DNA of 64,000 nucleotides from NCBI GenBank assembly GCA_949290395.1, contig CASERQ010000003.1:62001-126000 (forward strand). The letters run 5' to 3'. Below, in pieces: positions 37,013-45,928 of the stretch. The notes beneath the pieces are model-generated. The model saw only the letters and a program-made list of their open reading frames with translations. It was not told the DNA's origin and made no database searches. Position numbers and translations under genes: made by a program. The first letter of the stretch is position 1. Each line of letters opens with the position of its first letter. The DNA is from an uncultured bacterium (lineage in GTDB: Bacteria; Bacillota_I; Bacilli_A; RFN20; CAG-826).

Positions 37013-39037
37013 ATGAAAAAAAGATTTTTTAAAGGAACATTATTAGTTCTCTCTCTTGGAATTCTAACAGGTTGTTCAACTTATCAAAATAGTGATCGAA
37101 CTATTTTAAAAAGTGCCAATACAGAAACGGGTGAAGCAAGTTTATTAACCGTTAGATTAGAAGATTCAACCTTAGAAGTTGGTGAGAAAACCCAAGTTAT
37201 CGTTAATGTCAATTTTAAAACAAATGGCGAGTTCATTTACGAGTCATCAGATACTTCAATAGCAAGAGTTTCAGAAACCGGAGAAATTACAGCTTTAAAA
37301 GCAGGAGAAGTTGTAATTAAGGTCATTGATAGAAATGATTTAACTAGATCAAATAGTACAAGTTTAAAAGTTGTAGATGATATTGATCAAAAATTTAAAG
37401 TTACTTTCTTAAATTATGATGACTCTTTGCTTTATGAAACTGTAGTTGAAGCTGGAAAAGAAGCTGAATTTAAGGGCAAAGAACCGGTAAGGGCAAATTC
37501 TCATAGTACTATTTACAAATTTAATGGTTGGGATAAAGATATTTCAGCTATTAATGGCGACACTATAGTTCGTGCAACTTATGCTGAAAGTGATTTTGGC
37601 GATTATTTCTTTGAAGGTGTAAATGGTTTTTATAAACTTGTTGGCTATTCAGGAACTGATGAAGTTTTAACTATTCCTACTAGTTTTAATGGTGGTATTG
37701 TAAATGGAATTGGGGAGAGAGTTCTTGAAGGAAATACACACGTTAAGAAAGTTATTGTTCCTAATGGAATAGAATACATTGATAATTACGCTTTTGCTGA
37801 AAATGATTATATAGAAGAAGCGGAGATTTCAGGAAGTGTCTTAACTTTTGGCAGTCATATGTTCTATAGATGCGACGCACTTAAAAAAGTTGCTTTCCAT
37901 GAAGGCGTTGTTGAAATCCCTACTCATTGTTTTAACCAAGCAACCGCAATTGAAGAAGTAGCTATGCCTTCGACTTTAAAAAGAGTTGGCGATTATGCTT
38001 TCTTTATGTCGGGTTTAGCAAAGATTGAACTCCCTGCAAGTGTAACAAGTATTGGAACAACAGCTTTTAGTAGCTGCCCAAATTTGACTGAAGTAATAAT
38101 AAATGGAAATATTGAAACCAAAGAAACTGATACATCTTGGTTCTCTTCATGTCCTTTATTAACAAAAGTTGAGTTTAAAGGAACGGTTGAAAGTTTTGAA
38201 ATGGCTTGTTTCTTAGGATGTACATCTTTAACTGAAATTTCAATTCCAGATTCTGTTGTTACTTTAGGTGCAAGATGCTTTAGTGATTGTGAAAATTTAG
38301 CAACAATTTGGTTAGGAGAAAATACTTCTAACTTCCAAGAAGATTGCTTCCAAGGGACACCTGCTTTAGAAAACGGTGGAATTAAACTTAAAGAAACTGA
38401 TAAAAAACATAATATTGTTAATGGAATCTTATACTCTGATGAAGGCAAAACAGTCTCTTACATAATGGATGCAACAAAAGTGCCAGAAGCCTTAAACTTT
38501 GCTTCAATGGGGAGTGGCGTAACTAAAATTGGTGATTATGCTTTTTATGAAAACGAAAACGTTAAAAGTATTGATTTAACAGGAGTTACTTCAGTTGGTG
38601 TAAGTGCATTTGATAGCTGCGAAAATATTGTTCAAGATCTTGTAATACCTAGTTCTGTTACAAGTATTGGCGCTTCATCCTTTGCATATTTAGGAATTAC
38701 TTCTTTAAAATTAGAAACAACTTTAGATGGAATTATTCCAAAAGAATGTTTTAGAAACTGTCGTTCATTAGTAAGCGCTAGAATTCCTAGTGGCATTACT
38801 CGCCTTGGGTATGGTGCATTTGGTTGGTGTAACAACAATTTTGTTGAATGTTATTTACCATTAACTGTTACATATTTAGAAGAATATGCTTTCCAAATGG
38901 ACAATAAACTCGTTGTTAAATATGAAGGAACAGAAGAAGATTGGAAGAAAATTACAATAGAAAATGGTAATGCTGGAAAGTTCACTGTTGAATATAGTAT
39001 TCCTCAAACAAATACAAGTGAAACTCCAGCTGAATAG
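37013..39037 (+). CDS. BspA-like LRR lipoprotein (paralogue)
   Basis: A 674-residue lipoprotein (Cys21, L-T-G-C). I place the start at the ATG 37013, 7 nt after GGAGGG; an in-frame ATG at 36950 lies inside the upstream gene and has no signal peptide behind it. An Ig-like domain (about 45-120; Y-E-S-S-D-T-S-I-A-R-V), a Listeria-Bacteroides repeat (about 125-190; F-N-G-W-D-K-D-I) and LRR_5 repeats to about 655 repeat the plan of the gene before it. The end has the usual BspA-type cap (Y-E-G-T-E-E-D-W-K-K-I). Differences in repeat number suggest divergence by repeat gain or loss. Confidence 0.9.
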   Translation: MKKRFFKGTLLVLSLGILTGCSTYQNSDRTILKSANTETGEASLLTVRLEDSTLEVGEKTQVIVNVNFKTNGEFIYESSDTSIARVSETGEITALKAGEVVIKVIDRNDLTRSNSTSLKVVDDIDQKFKVTFLNYDDSLLYETVVEAGKEAEFKGKEPVRANSHSTIYKFNGWDKDISAINGDTIVRATYAESDFGDYFFEGVNGFYKLVGYSGTDEVLTIPTSFNGGIVNGIGERVLEGNTHVKKVIVPNGIEYIDNYAFAENDYIEEAEISGSVLTFGSHMFYRCDALKKVAFHEGVVEIPTHCFNQATAIEEVAMPSTLKRVGDYAFFMSGLAKIELPASVTSIGTTAFSSCPNLTEVIINGNIETKETDTSWFSSCPLLTKVEFKGTVESFEMACFLGCTSLTEISIPDSVVTLGARCFSDCENLATIWLGENTSNFQEDCFQGTPALENGGIKLKETDKKHNIVNGILYSDEGKTVSYIMDATKVPEALNFASMGSGVTKIGDYAFYENENVKSIDLTGVTSVGVSAFDSCENIVQDLVIPSSVTSIGASSFAYLGITSLKLETTLDGIIPKECFRNCRSLVSARIPSGITRLGYGAFGWCNNNFVECYLPLTVTYLEEYAFQMDNKLVVKYEGTEEDWKKITIENGNAGKFTVEYSIPQTNTSETPAE

Positions 39038-39060
39038 GAGGAGCTAATAGCTATAAATTT

Positions 39061-40800
39061 ATGAAAAAGTCCGCAAAACCATTATTATTTATATCTTTAT
39101 TACTTTTATCTCCACTTGCAAGTTTAGTTAGTTGTGGTGACTCAATAAGCGCCACAACTAAAATTAAATTAGAATCTAATTTCGTCGAATTAGAGGCAAA
39201 TGAGTCAAAAACTATCAAAGGAGAAGGCATAAATTCTAACACTAAATTTAAATTAGAGGTTGGTTCAATTGTTGGTGTTAGTATAAAAGAAAATGAGATT
39301 ACTCTTATTGCTTCTCAAAATGGAATCGAAAAGATTAAATTTTATAATGAAACCGAAAATCAAAGTTTTAATTTGATTGTTGTTGTTAAAGATAAAGAGA
39401 ATATTACTGAGCTTGAAGTAGCTTCTGAAACAAAGAAAACTTATGCTTTAGATGAAAGCTTTTATTATTCTGATGCAATTATTAATCTTGTTACAAAGGA
39501 TGAAGATGGAAACGTAATTAATTTAGTCGAATTAGATCCAAATAACTTATATTTTTCTTTAGCAAACGGGTATACTTTTGATGAAAGTGGCACTATAAAG
39601 GTCTTAGTTACTGCTTTTGAAGGGGAAAAATATACCATAAGTTATGACGTTACAGTTCTTGATGATTCTTTATCTTTAATTAAAAGAAATTTATCTAAAT
39701 TAAGAGAAACAAAAGAATACGAAATTACTTATAAAGCCACAATGAATTCGGTTTTAACTATAGATGGCGACACGATTTTTAACCCTAACTATTATATAAA
39801 TAATTATTCGGAACAATATTTTGCAAAAGATAAAAATGGCGTCTTTAAATTTGATTACACGCTAGATGATAGTGGAAAGAAAAATGGAATTACTACTCAA
39901 AATGGTTATTTTACTCTTAAAGGAGAAAAAACATCAGATTTAGAAAATGTAGTTGAGATTTTTTCTAGTGCCACAGGAATTAGTGAATTTAGCGACGATT
40001 ATTTATCTTTAGCTAAAAAAGATGGAGATGTTTATGTTTTTAACGATGCGAAGTTATTGTCATTATTTTGGAACAAAACTTTAGTATTAAACGGTAGTGC
40101 AAAAGAACTTGCACTTGCTCCAGTTGGTGATGCAATATCTTTTCGACTAGTTGGCAATTTAACTAATGGCACCGAACTAGCTTTTAGAGGTTCTATTATT
40201 AATATTGGGAACGCAAAAGAAGCATTTATCGAAGATTTTTTAGCAAATAATAGTAGAGTTACTACAAATCCAAGTAGCGAACTAGCCGACTTATTTTCTT
40301 TAATAGATAGTGGCAATTACACTTTATCTTCTGGTGATTTAAATATCCTTGTTGATAAATCATATATTTTTATCGAAGAAGATGAAGAAAATGGAAGTGG
40401 CATTATTGAAAAAGATGGCAAGCTATATAATTTTATTTTAGAAAATGGCACATTAACTTTAACTAGTGAAATTAGTGATTATAAAGAAGTGGAAAAAGCG
40501 TCTTATTATTTATCAAACTACACACCTTTTAAAGTCGATACAATCGGAAGTTATTATTATACGACTTATTATGGTGGTTATACTATTTTTGATACAACTT
40601 TACGGAATGATTATTGGTTATTCACTCAATCTGAAGCTAACGCAAAACCATTTGTTTTTACTTTAGCTATTGAGGAAGGCACAGTTACAGTTTATGAATA
40701 TTACTATTCTTCAAGAGGTTCATTAAGAGGAATGAGTAGTGTAATCAAAAACTTTGGAATAACTAATAATGCACATATTGAAAGCTTTTTGGTTTCTTAA
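39061..40800 (+). CDS. lipoprotein with two NNYT/GTTSV modules
   Basis: A 579-residue lipoprotein (Cys25, L-V-S-C) that ends the 30366 run. A short Ig-like region (about 30-110) and a second beta domain (about 115-205) precede two module copies. The first opens T-K-E-Y-E-I near nt 39710 and closes I-G-N-A-K-E-A-F-I near nt 40204. The second opens S-G-N-Y-T-L near nt 40309 and closes F-G-I-T-N-N-A-H-I-E at the C-terminus. The spacing between AGGAGGAG and the only possible start is about 17 nt, unusually long. Codon use looks more AT-rich than in the neighbours. No enzyme motif was seen. Confidence 0.8.
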   Translation: MKKSAKPLLFISLLLLSPLASLVSCGDSISATTKIKLESNFVELEANESKTIKGEGINSNTKFKLEVGSIVGVSIKENEITLIASQNGIEKIKFYNETENQSFNLIVVVKDKENITELEVASETKKTYALDESFYYSDAIINLVTKDEDGNVINLVELDPNNLYFSLANGYTFDESGTIKVLVTAFEGEKYTISYDVTVLDDSLSLIKRNLSKLRETKEYEITYKATMNSVLTIDGDTIFNPNYYINNYSEQYFAKDKNGVFKFDYTLDDSGKKNGITTQNGYFTLKGEKTSDLENVVEIFSSATGISEFSDDYLSLAKKDGDVYVFNDAKLLSLFWNKTLVLNGSAKELALAPVGDAISFRLVGNLTNGTELAFRGSIINIGNAKEAFIEDFLANNSRVTTNPSSELADLFSLIDSGNYTLSSGDLNILVDKSYIFIEEDEENGSGIIEKDGKLYNFILENGTLTLTSEISDYKEVEKASYYLSNYTPFKVDTIGSYYYTTYYGGYTIFDTTLRNDYWLFTQSEANAKPFVFTLAIEEGTVTVYEYYYSSRGSLRGMSSVIKNFGITNNAHIESFLVS

Positions 40801-40804
40801 AAAT

Positions 40805-40829
40805 TATATTACTTGCGGACAGTAATATA
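40805..40829. repeat. perfect 9-bp inverted repeat
   Basis: TATATTACT (40805-40813) and AGTAATATA (40821-40829) directly after the stop codon, without a T tail. It probably protects the mRNA 3' end or helps the terminator that follows 5 nt later. Confidence 0.5.
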
Positions 40830-40833
40830 GATT

Positions 40834-40860
40834 AGACGGTCAACTGTGATCGTCTTTTTT
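40834..40860 (+). terminator. strong intrinsic terminator
   Basis: AGACGGTCA pairs with TGATCGTCT (one wobble) around an ACTG loop and runs into six T residues. It ends the five-gene run that starts at 30366. Confidence 0.85.
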
Positions 40861-41076
40861 CAAAAAAGTGAAGTTTTGCAACGTTTTTAAATATTTAAAT
40901 AATCTTGCAAAAATTAACTTAATTTTCGAATTCATAAAAAAACTTTGCAAAAACTAAATGTTTTATTTGATTTATATTTTTAACTTTGTTATATTGTTTG
41001 CACCTTAAAAAGTTTTCATATATTTTTATGTTTAATTTCATCTTGAATTTGTCATCGTTTAGGCAAAATCTAAGTT
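40861..41076. other. non-coding leader region
   Basis: AT-rich sequence with no gene seen. It contains the short GTTTTGC element at 40873-40888 and two further TTGCAAAAA stretches near 40905 and 40945. It leads into the tandem box at 41077. Confidence 0.5.
40873..40888 (+). repeat. GTTTTGC element, copy 2
   Basis: GTTTTGCAACGTTTTT, 13 nt after a terminator. Confidence 0.4.
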
Positions 41077-41104
41077 TTGACAACACATTAAGATAGTATT
41101 AAGA
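41077..41104 (+). promoter_or_regulatory. triple half-site TTGACA/TTAAGA/TTAAGA
   Basis: Half-sites start at 41077, 41088 and 41099, an exact 11-bp period. The last ends 89 bp before the ATG at 41193, and TATAAA lies 9 bp further on (41114-41119). A PhoP/OmpR-type activator bound here would sit just upstream of that -10. TTGACA could instead be a plain -35 with TAAGAT (41100-41105) as a poor -10, 17 bp apart. Confidence 0.55.
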
Positions 41105-41192
41105 TTTTATGGTTATAAATTAAAGAAAAGATTACGACATATATTATATATGAGTATTTTTCTTAGAAAGAAATAAGGAGGTAAATATAGAT

Positions 41193-43511
41193 ATGAAAAG
41201 AAATGTTAAAGCTCTCGCTATCTTATCACTCTTCGGTTTAGGATTAGCTAGCGTTACAAGCTGTGGCCCTCAAGGGCCATCAATTACTATTTCTGTCGAT
41301 GGCGAAGAAGTAGAAAATGGCGGAATTGCCACTGTTTCCCAAGGTATTGATTTTAAATTATCCGCTAATATTTATGGTGGCGCTGAAGGCGAAACAGTTA
41401 GATGGAGTACAAACGCAACTTCTGTTTTTACATTCAGTTCAACAACAGAAAACGATGTAACTGCTAGTGCTAATGAAGCAACAAATCAAGGCTATACAAT
41501 AAGAGCAACTTTAGCTTCTGATTCTAGCATAACTGCAAGTATTACTCTTATGGTCAATCCTAGTGAAATGAGCTATAAGATTTATGTTGATACAACAGAT
41601 GCTCAAGTAAATTACGGTACTGGAGAATCATTCACAAGTGATGGATTAGTAGTTGGCGTTCAACAATATGCTGGAGATACACCAACTTCAAATCGTTATG
41701 ATTTAGGTGAAGAAGAATATTATTTCCAAGATGAAGATGGAAACATTATTCAAGACGGTTATGTATTCAGAGAAGAAGGAAGATTTAATATCAGTGTTGT
41801 TGCAGCAGATTCTGAAGCAGGCTATGAATCAGCAGCATTTACTGTAACTGTTGAATTTGATGCAACTTATCTTGTCGAAGAAATTCTTGATACATTTGAT
41901 AGAAATGGTTCTAACTTTACAAATATCGTTTATGGATTAAATGATGCACAAACTGAATTAGTTGCTTTAGGTTATGACACTAACGTTTCAATTTGGGGCG
42001 ATTATGTTTTAGATCAAAGTACATTTGCTCCATATTTATACCATGAAACAAGTAACGGCATTGAAAAATTTGGAGTTGATATCAAACAAGACGATAATGG
42101 TACTCCAAATAATAAAGATGATGATACAGTTGATATTTCATTAAACAAACTTGAAGATCAAATCTATTTCACTTATGAACCGTTAACAGATCTTTCTAGA
42201 TTAATTAGTTTAAATTCAATCCCTTCTCACAGAGACTTTAGTGATTCATTAGTTGATGCTTTACAACCTTATCAAATGGATCAACAACAAGGAATTTATA
42301 CATTTGTTGTTAATGGAAATTCCGAGGTTGCTAATACATTAGTTAATATGTCTGGCATCCCTTATGACGATCTTGTTTATGGATTAAGATTGCAAAACTA
42401 CAATGTTTCTTACGAAACTATTTGTGTCGTTCAAGATGGTGGTATTGTATTTGACGTCGCTGCACTAGTTCCATATGGAACTTCATACTCTGTAGTCGGT
42501 GAAAGAGTTATGTTCTTTACTCCAGTTGACAATACCTCTCCTGATTCTGACTTCCTTATGCTTGAAGAGATGGTTGCTGACTATGATGGAGAAGTTGCTG
42601 CAGATCCAGAATTATTTGAAACATCCATTCAAAAAATTAGAGATCTAAACTTTGACGCAACTTATGGAACAGGATTGTTCAGTAATTTAAGTGCTGAACT
42701 TCATGCAACTCCTAATTATATTGCTAATGAAGTTTATGTTGATGAATATAATGCACAAAATGAACTTATTGGAACGACTGTTGTTTCTAATGGTATTGTA
42801 ACTCTTCCTGGAGGCACAATTACAACTGAAACAGATGAAGTTGAAGTGGGTGCTGGCGATTATCAATTTGTACATATTTCTCCTGTTACTCGTGATGTTG
42901 ATGAAGAGACAGGTTTACCAACAACAACTTACGAAAGACCATTACAATTTATTCAAAATCCAACTGAGAACGATTATTCTTCATTTAGAGCAACCGATTT
43001 TAGTGCCGCTGAATCAAATTTAAATCTTTCACTTATTGATGGCTTCTTAGATTATACAAACTTAGAACCACATAACGAATATTGGGAAACTGAATATGAA
43101 GTTACTGAGCAAGTAGATCTTGATGGAGACAAAGTAAAAGAATCAACAATTACTCAAGGGTCTTTCAATTTCTATGGAACAGGTGATAATCCATTATTTG
43201 CTTACTTTATAGCTGTTTTAGGTGAAGATTATTGGAATCAATTTGTTGAAGCCGCTGGCTTACCAAATACTCTTGATCAATGTAAGATGAACCTTGTTTA
43301 TAACCTTACTAATAACGACTGGAGTCATCCAAATAGCTTCATTAGATTATCAACTTATATCTCTGATTGGTCTAGTGAAGAAAGCGCTTATGTTAGCATG
43401 GGCGCAATCGATCAAATGAGTATTTATAATATTGGTAAAGGTGGTAGTGATTTATTAGATACATTTATTGCTTCTATCGTTCCCACTGATACACCTACAG
43501 TAAGTGCTTAA
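41193..43511 (+). CDS. Ig-like lipoprotein (772 aa)
   Basis: A lipoprotein with Cys24 (V-T-S-C). A BIG2-like domain (about 28-125; V-R-W-S-T-N-A-T) is followed by a Big_3-like domain (about 127-225; F-T-S-D-G-L-V-V). Two large Tyr/Asp-rich units follow, the first from about nt 41870. The second opens L-N-F-D-A-T-Y near nt 42647 and closes N-I-G-K-G-G-S-D-L-L-D near nt 43430. They fit the shared module but are more diverged and acidic. AGGAGG precedes the ATG. The next gene has the same length and plan, suggesting a pair of paralogues that may act together; function unknown. Confidence 0.85.
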   Translation: MKRNVKALAILSLFGLGLASVTSCGPQGPSITISVDGEEVENGGIATVSQGIDFKLSANIYGGAEGETVRWSTNATSVFTFSSTTENDVTASANEATNQGYTIRATLASDSSITASITLMVNPSEMSYKIYVDTTDAQVNYGTGESFTSDGLVVGVQQYAGDTPTSNRYDLGEEEYYFQDEDGNIIQDGYVFREEGRFNISVVAADSEAGYESAAFTVTVEFDATYLVEEILDTFDRNGSNFTNIVYGLNDAQTELVALGYDTNVSIWGDYVLDQSTFAPYLYHETSNGIEKFGVDIKQDDNGTPNNKDDDTVDISLNKLEDQIYFTYEPLTDLSRLISLNSIPSHRDFSDSLVDALQPYQMDQQQGIYTFVVNGNSEVANTLVNMSGIPYDDLVYGLRLQNYNVSYETICVVQDGGIVFDVAALVPYGTSYSVVGERVMFFTPVDNTSPDSDFLMLEEMVADYDGEVAADPELFETSIQKIRDLNFDATYGTGLFSNLSAELHATPNYIANEVYVDEYNAQNELIGTTVVSNGIVTLPGGTITTETDEVEVGAGDYQFVHISPVTRDVDEETGLPTTTYERPLQFIQNPTENDYSSFRATDFSAAESNLNLSLIDGFLDYTNLEPHNEYWETEYEVTEQVDLDGDKVKESTITQGSFNFYGTGDNPLFAYFIAVLGEDYWNQFVEAAGLPNTLDQCKMNLVYNLTNNDWSHPNSFIRLSTYISDWSSEESAYVSMGAIDQMSIYNIGKGGSDLLDTFIASIVPTDTPTVSA

Positions 43512-43527
43512 TTAATCATAAATAATC

Positions 43528-43552
43528 AAAGAACCGTGATTCACGGTTCTTT
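43528..43552 (+). terminator. perfect 11-bp hairpin
   Basis: AAAGAACCGTG and CACGGTTCTTT pair perfectly around ATT. Only three T residues end the arm, so it may be a partial terminator or an RNA processing hairpin that lets some transcription reach the gene at 43592. Confidence 0.65.
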
Positions 43553-43591
43553 GTGCGTCTATAACTATTTAATAAAAGGAGGAAAAAGGAT

Positions 43592-45910
43592 ATGAAAAGA
43601 AGAAAAACTGTGTTATTAGCTTTTTCTTTATTAACCCTTACCGCACTGGGGACTTCTGGATTAACTTCTTGTTCTTGTGGAGATCAATCTAATGTTGTAC
43701 CAAAAGTCATTATCCAAGGAGTTAAAAATGGTGCAGTTGGCCAAACTATTCAACTTAGTGCAATCGTTACAAATGATAGTTCTAATGATGTTACATGGTC
43801 TTCAAGCGATGTTTCAATCGCAAGAGTTGATGAAAACGGTTTAGTAACTTTAGTTAAATCTGGCAGCGTTGAAATTATTGCAACTAGTGTTAAAGATCCA
43901 AGTGTTCAATCATCCCCTGCTCATATTACAGTTTATGCAGAAGGAGAAAAAAGACTTGAAGTTGTTTCTTTACCAACAAAAACAAAATATAAAGTTGGCG
44001 AAGCTTTAACTTATGATGGTCTTAACGTCATGGGATTCTCTTATTTCAATGGCGTAAAAGACAATACAACTGGTGAAGAAATCGCTCTTTCTCAACTTAC
44101 ATTTTCAAGAGCTGCCGGAAGTACATTAGATACAGCCGGAACTGTTAGTATTACTATTTCTGCAAGCGGTTATAAATCAGTATCTTTTACAGTTACAGCT
44201 GGGGAAAATGTTGTAGAAAGAAAACTTTACATTTCTAAAATGCCAAATACCACAACCTATACTCTTAAAGCAGATTCAAGTGGTATTAAAACTGCAACTT
44301 TCTCAAGTAGAGGTCTTGAAGTTACTGAATTAACTTATGTTGATGGTGAACTTGATAGTAGAAGTAAACTCAGTCAAGGCGAATATACTCTTTCTTTAAG
44401 AGATGGTGTCGCTTTAACTACAGAAGGAACTCATACAGTTGAAGTTACTTCTAATACACGTGGCGTTACTGGAACAAGCTTTAATATCATGGTTTATACA
44501 GAAGATACTTCAGCTTATGATATTATTAAAACTCTCCAAGAAACAAAAAATTTCACCGCAGAAGTTAAAAATAATGTTGGAACTACAAACGATACAACTG
44601 GTTTCCATTATTTAAGAAGATATACTGAAAATTATTACGATGAAATTGAATATCAAAATGTAAATAACGGAACTGAAATTGAATTTGATACAACTTCTCA
44701 AAAATCCCATATCGGTTATACAACTTATAACGATAATGGTGAAACTGGCATCATGGAATATGGCTATGACGATTTAAATATGGTCGTTCCTGGAAGAATT
44801 GTTGCAACAAACAAAACATCATGGTGGGATAAAGCAAGTTCACTTTCTCGCCAATTTACTTTATTTAATTTAAGTGATATTCCAACAAATACATTAAATG
44901 GAAGATATTTAACTACCGTTATTGAAGTAGTTGAAAATGATGATGATCAAGGCACACAAACTGCTGCTAAGTATCCTCTTGTTGCTAGCTTTTTAGAGTA
45001 TGTTGGTTGGTCAAGTTCACTTATTACAATTATGAATCGTTTTACAATTAGCTTTAATGACGACCATGAACTTACAATGAGAGCAGATTTTGGAAGTTAT
45101 GGTTTCACTGAATTAATTGTTAGCGATATTGGTACAACAAGTGTTCCAGATGTTGATTGGGCTCTTGAAAATTCAAATCTTGTTCCAGTTAGAACTGTTT
45201 TACCAGAAGTTACAACATTTGCTAACGTTTTAAGAAAAAATAACTATACAAGAGTCAACTATAGTAGTGAAATTGGCGCTGATAAAAATAGTCCAATTGC
45301 ATTCTATACTGAAGATTATATGTATAGCGATACAGATAATGTTGGCTATGGTAAAGTCACAGTCAACGGAGCACTAATGGTTCAAAAATTTAAATCAAAT
45401 AGTAAAGATGAATTTATTGTTGATGGCGAACCAACTGCTCTTCCAGCAAACAAAACATTTGTTCAATATGTTACTGATCAAATGGCTTCAGAAAATGTAA
45501 AAGGTTACTTAACAACTGGAATGTCGACTATCTTTGGAGATGGTTCAACAAATACTGGTTTACTTAATACCTTTAACAAAAATAATGCAATGACTATTGG
45601 AACAATGGCCACATATCAATCATTTGATGATAATGCACTTCAATCTCTCATTGATTATATTGGTGCTGGCACAATTCAAGATCAATCGTTCTGGGTAATG
45701 ATTACTCATGAATTATATGAAGATTCTAATAGTTATTTAGATGAAAACAATTTCCGAACTATAGAATTATGGAACATGAATGCTGTTAGCTTATCAGGAT
45801 ATGTTATGGCATTTATGAATTTCGGAACAACAAGTGTTGATTGGATTGAAGCAGGGTTATCTCAAGTAGAGACAACTGCAAATGCTCAAGAAGCACTTGC
45901 TTTAAATTAA
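43592..45910 (+). CDS. Ig-like lipoprotein with two NNYT/GTTSV modules
   Basis: A 772-residue lipoprotein (Cys27, L-T-S-C, with a second Cys two residues later). A BIG2 domain (about 35-118; V-T-W-S-S-S-D-V-S-I-A-R-V) is followed by two Big_3-like domains (about 122-210 and 213-305). Two module copies give the clearest form of the closing motif: D-I-G-T-T-S-V-P-D-V-D near nt 45125 and F-G-T-T-S-V-D-W-I-E near nt 45822. The openings are T-K-N-F-T near nt 44547 and K-N-N-Y-T near nt 45237. It lies 18 nt before the subtilisin-like protease gene and probably shares its mRNA. No catalytic motif was seen. Confidence 0.85.
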   Translation: MKRRKTVLLAFSLLTLTALGTSGLTSCSCGDQSNVVPKVIIQGVKNGAVGQTIQLSAIVTNDSSNDVTWSSSDVSIARVDENGLVTLVKSGSVEIIATSVKDPSVQSSPAHITVYAEGEKRLEVVSLPTKTKYKVGEALTYDGLNVMGFSYFNGVKDNTTGEEIALSQLTFSRAAGSTLDTAGTVSITISASGYKSVSFTVTAGENVVERKLYISKMPNTTTYTLKADSSGIKTATFSSRGLEVTELTYVDGELDSRSKLSQGEYTLSLRDGVALTTEGTHTVEVTSNTRGVTGTSFNIMVYTEDTSAYDIIKTLQETKNFTAEVKNNVGTTNDTTGFHYLRRYTENYYDEIEYQNVNNGTEIEFDTTSQKSHIGYTTYNDNGETGIMEYGYDDLNMVVPGRIVATNKTSWWDKASSLSRQFTLFNLSDIPTNTLNGRYLTTVIEVVENDDDQGTQTAAKYPLVASFLEYVGWSSSLITIMNRFTISFNDDHELTMRADFGSYGFTELIVSDIGTTSVPDVDWALENSNLVPVRTVLPEVTTFANVLRKNNYTRVNYSSEIGADKNSPIAFYTEDYMYSDTDNVGYGKVTVNGALMVQKFKSNSKDEFIVDGEPTALPANKTFVQYVTDQMASENVKGYLTTGMSTIFGDGSTNTGLLNTFNKNNAMTIGTMATYQSFDDNALQSLIDYIGAGTIQDQSFWVMITHELYEDSNSYLDENNFRTIELWNMNAVSLSGYVMAFMNFGTTSVDWIEAGLSQVETTANAQEALALN

Positions 45911-45928
45911 TGAAAGGAGGAGAAACGT

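Noticed and set aside
37993-38448. 151-codon open frame on the minus strand
   Set aside because: It lies inside the LRR gene at 37013. Composition and repeat pattern follow from the complementary strand.
41077-41105. Ordinary sigma-A promoter only (TTGACA-N17-TAAGAT)
   Set aside because: The -10 is poor, and the same TTAAGA repeats occur before other operons without TTGACA, so a regulator site explains the data better. Both could still apply.
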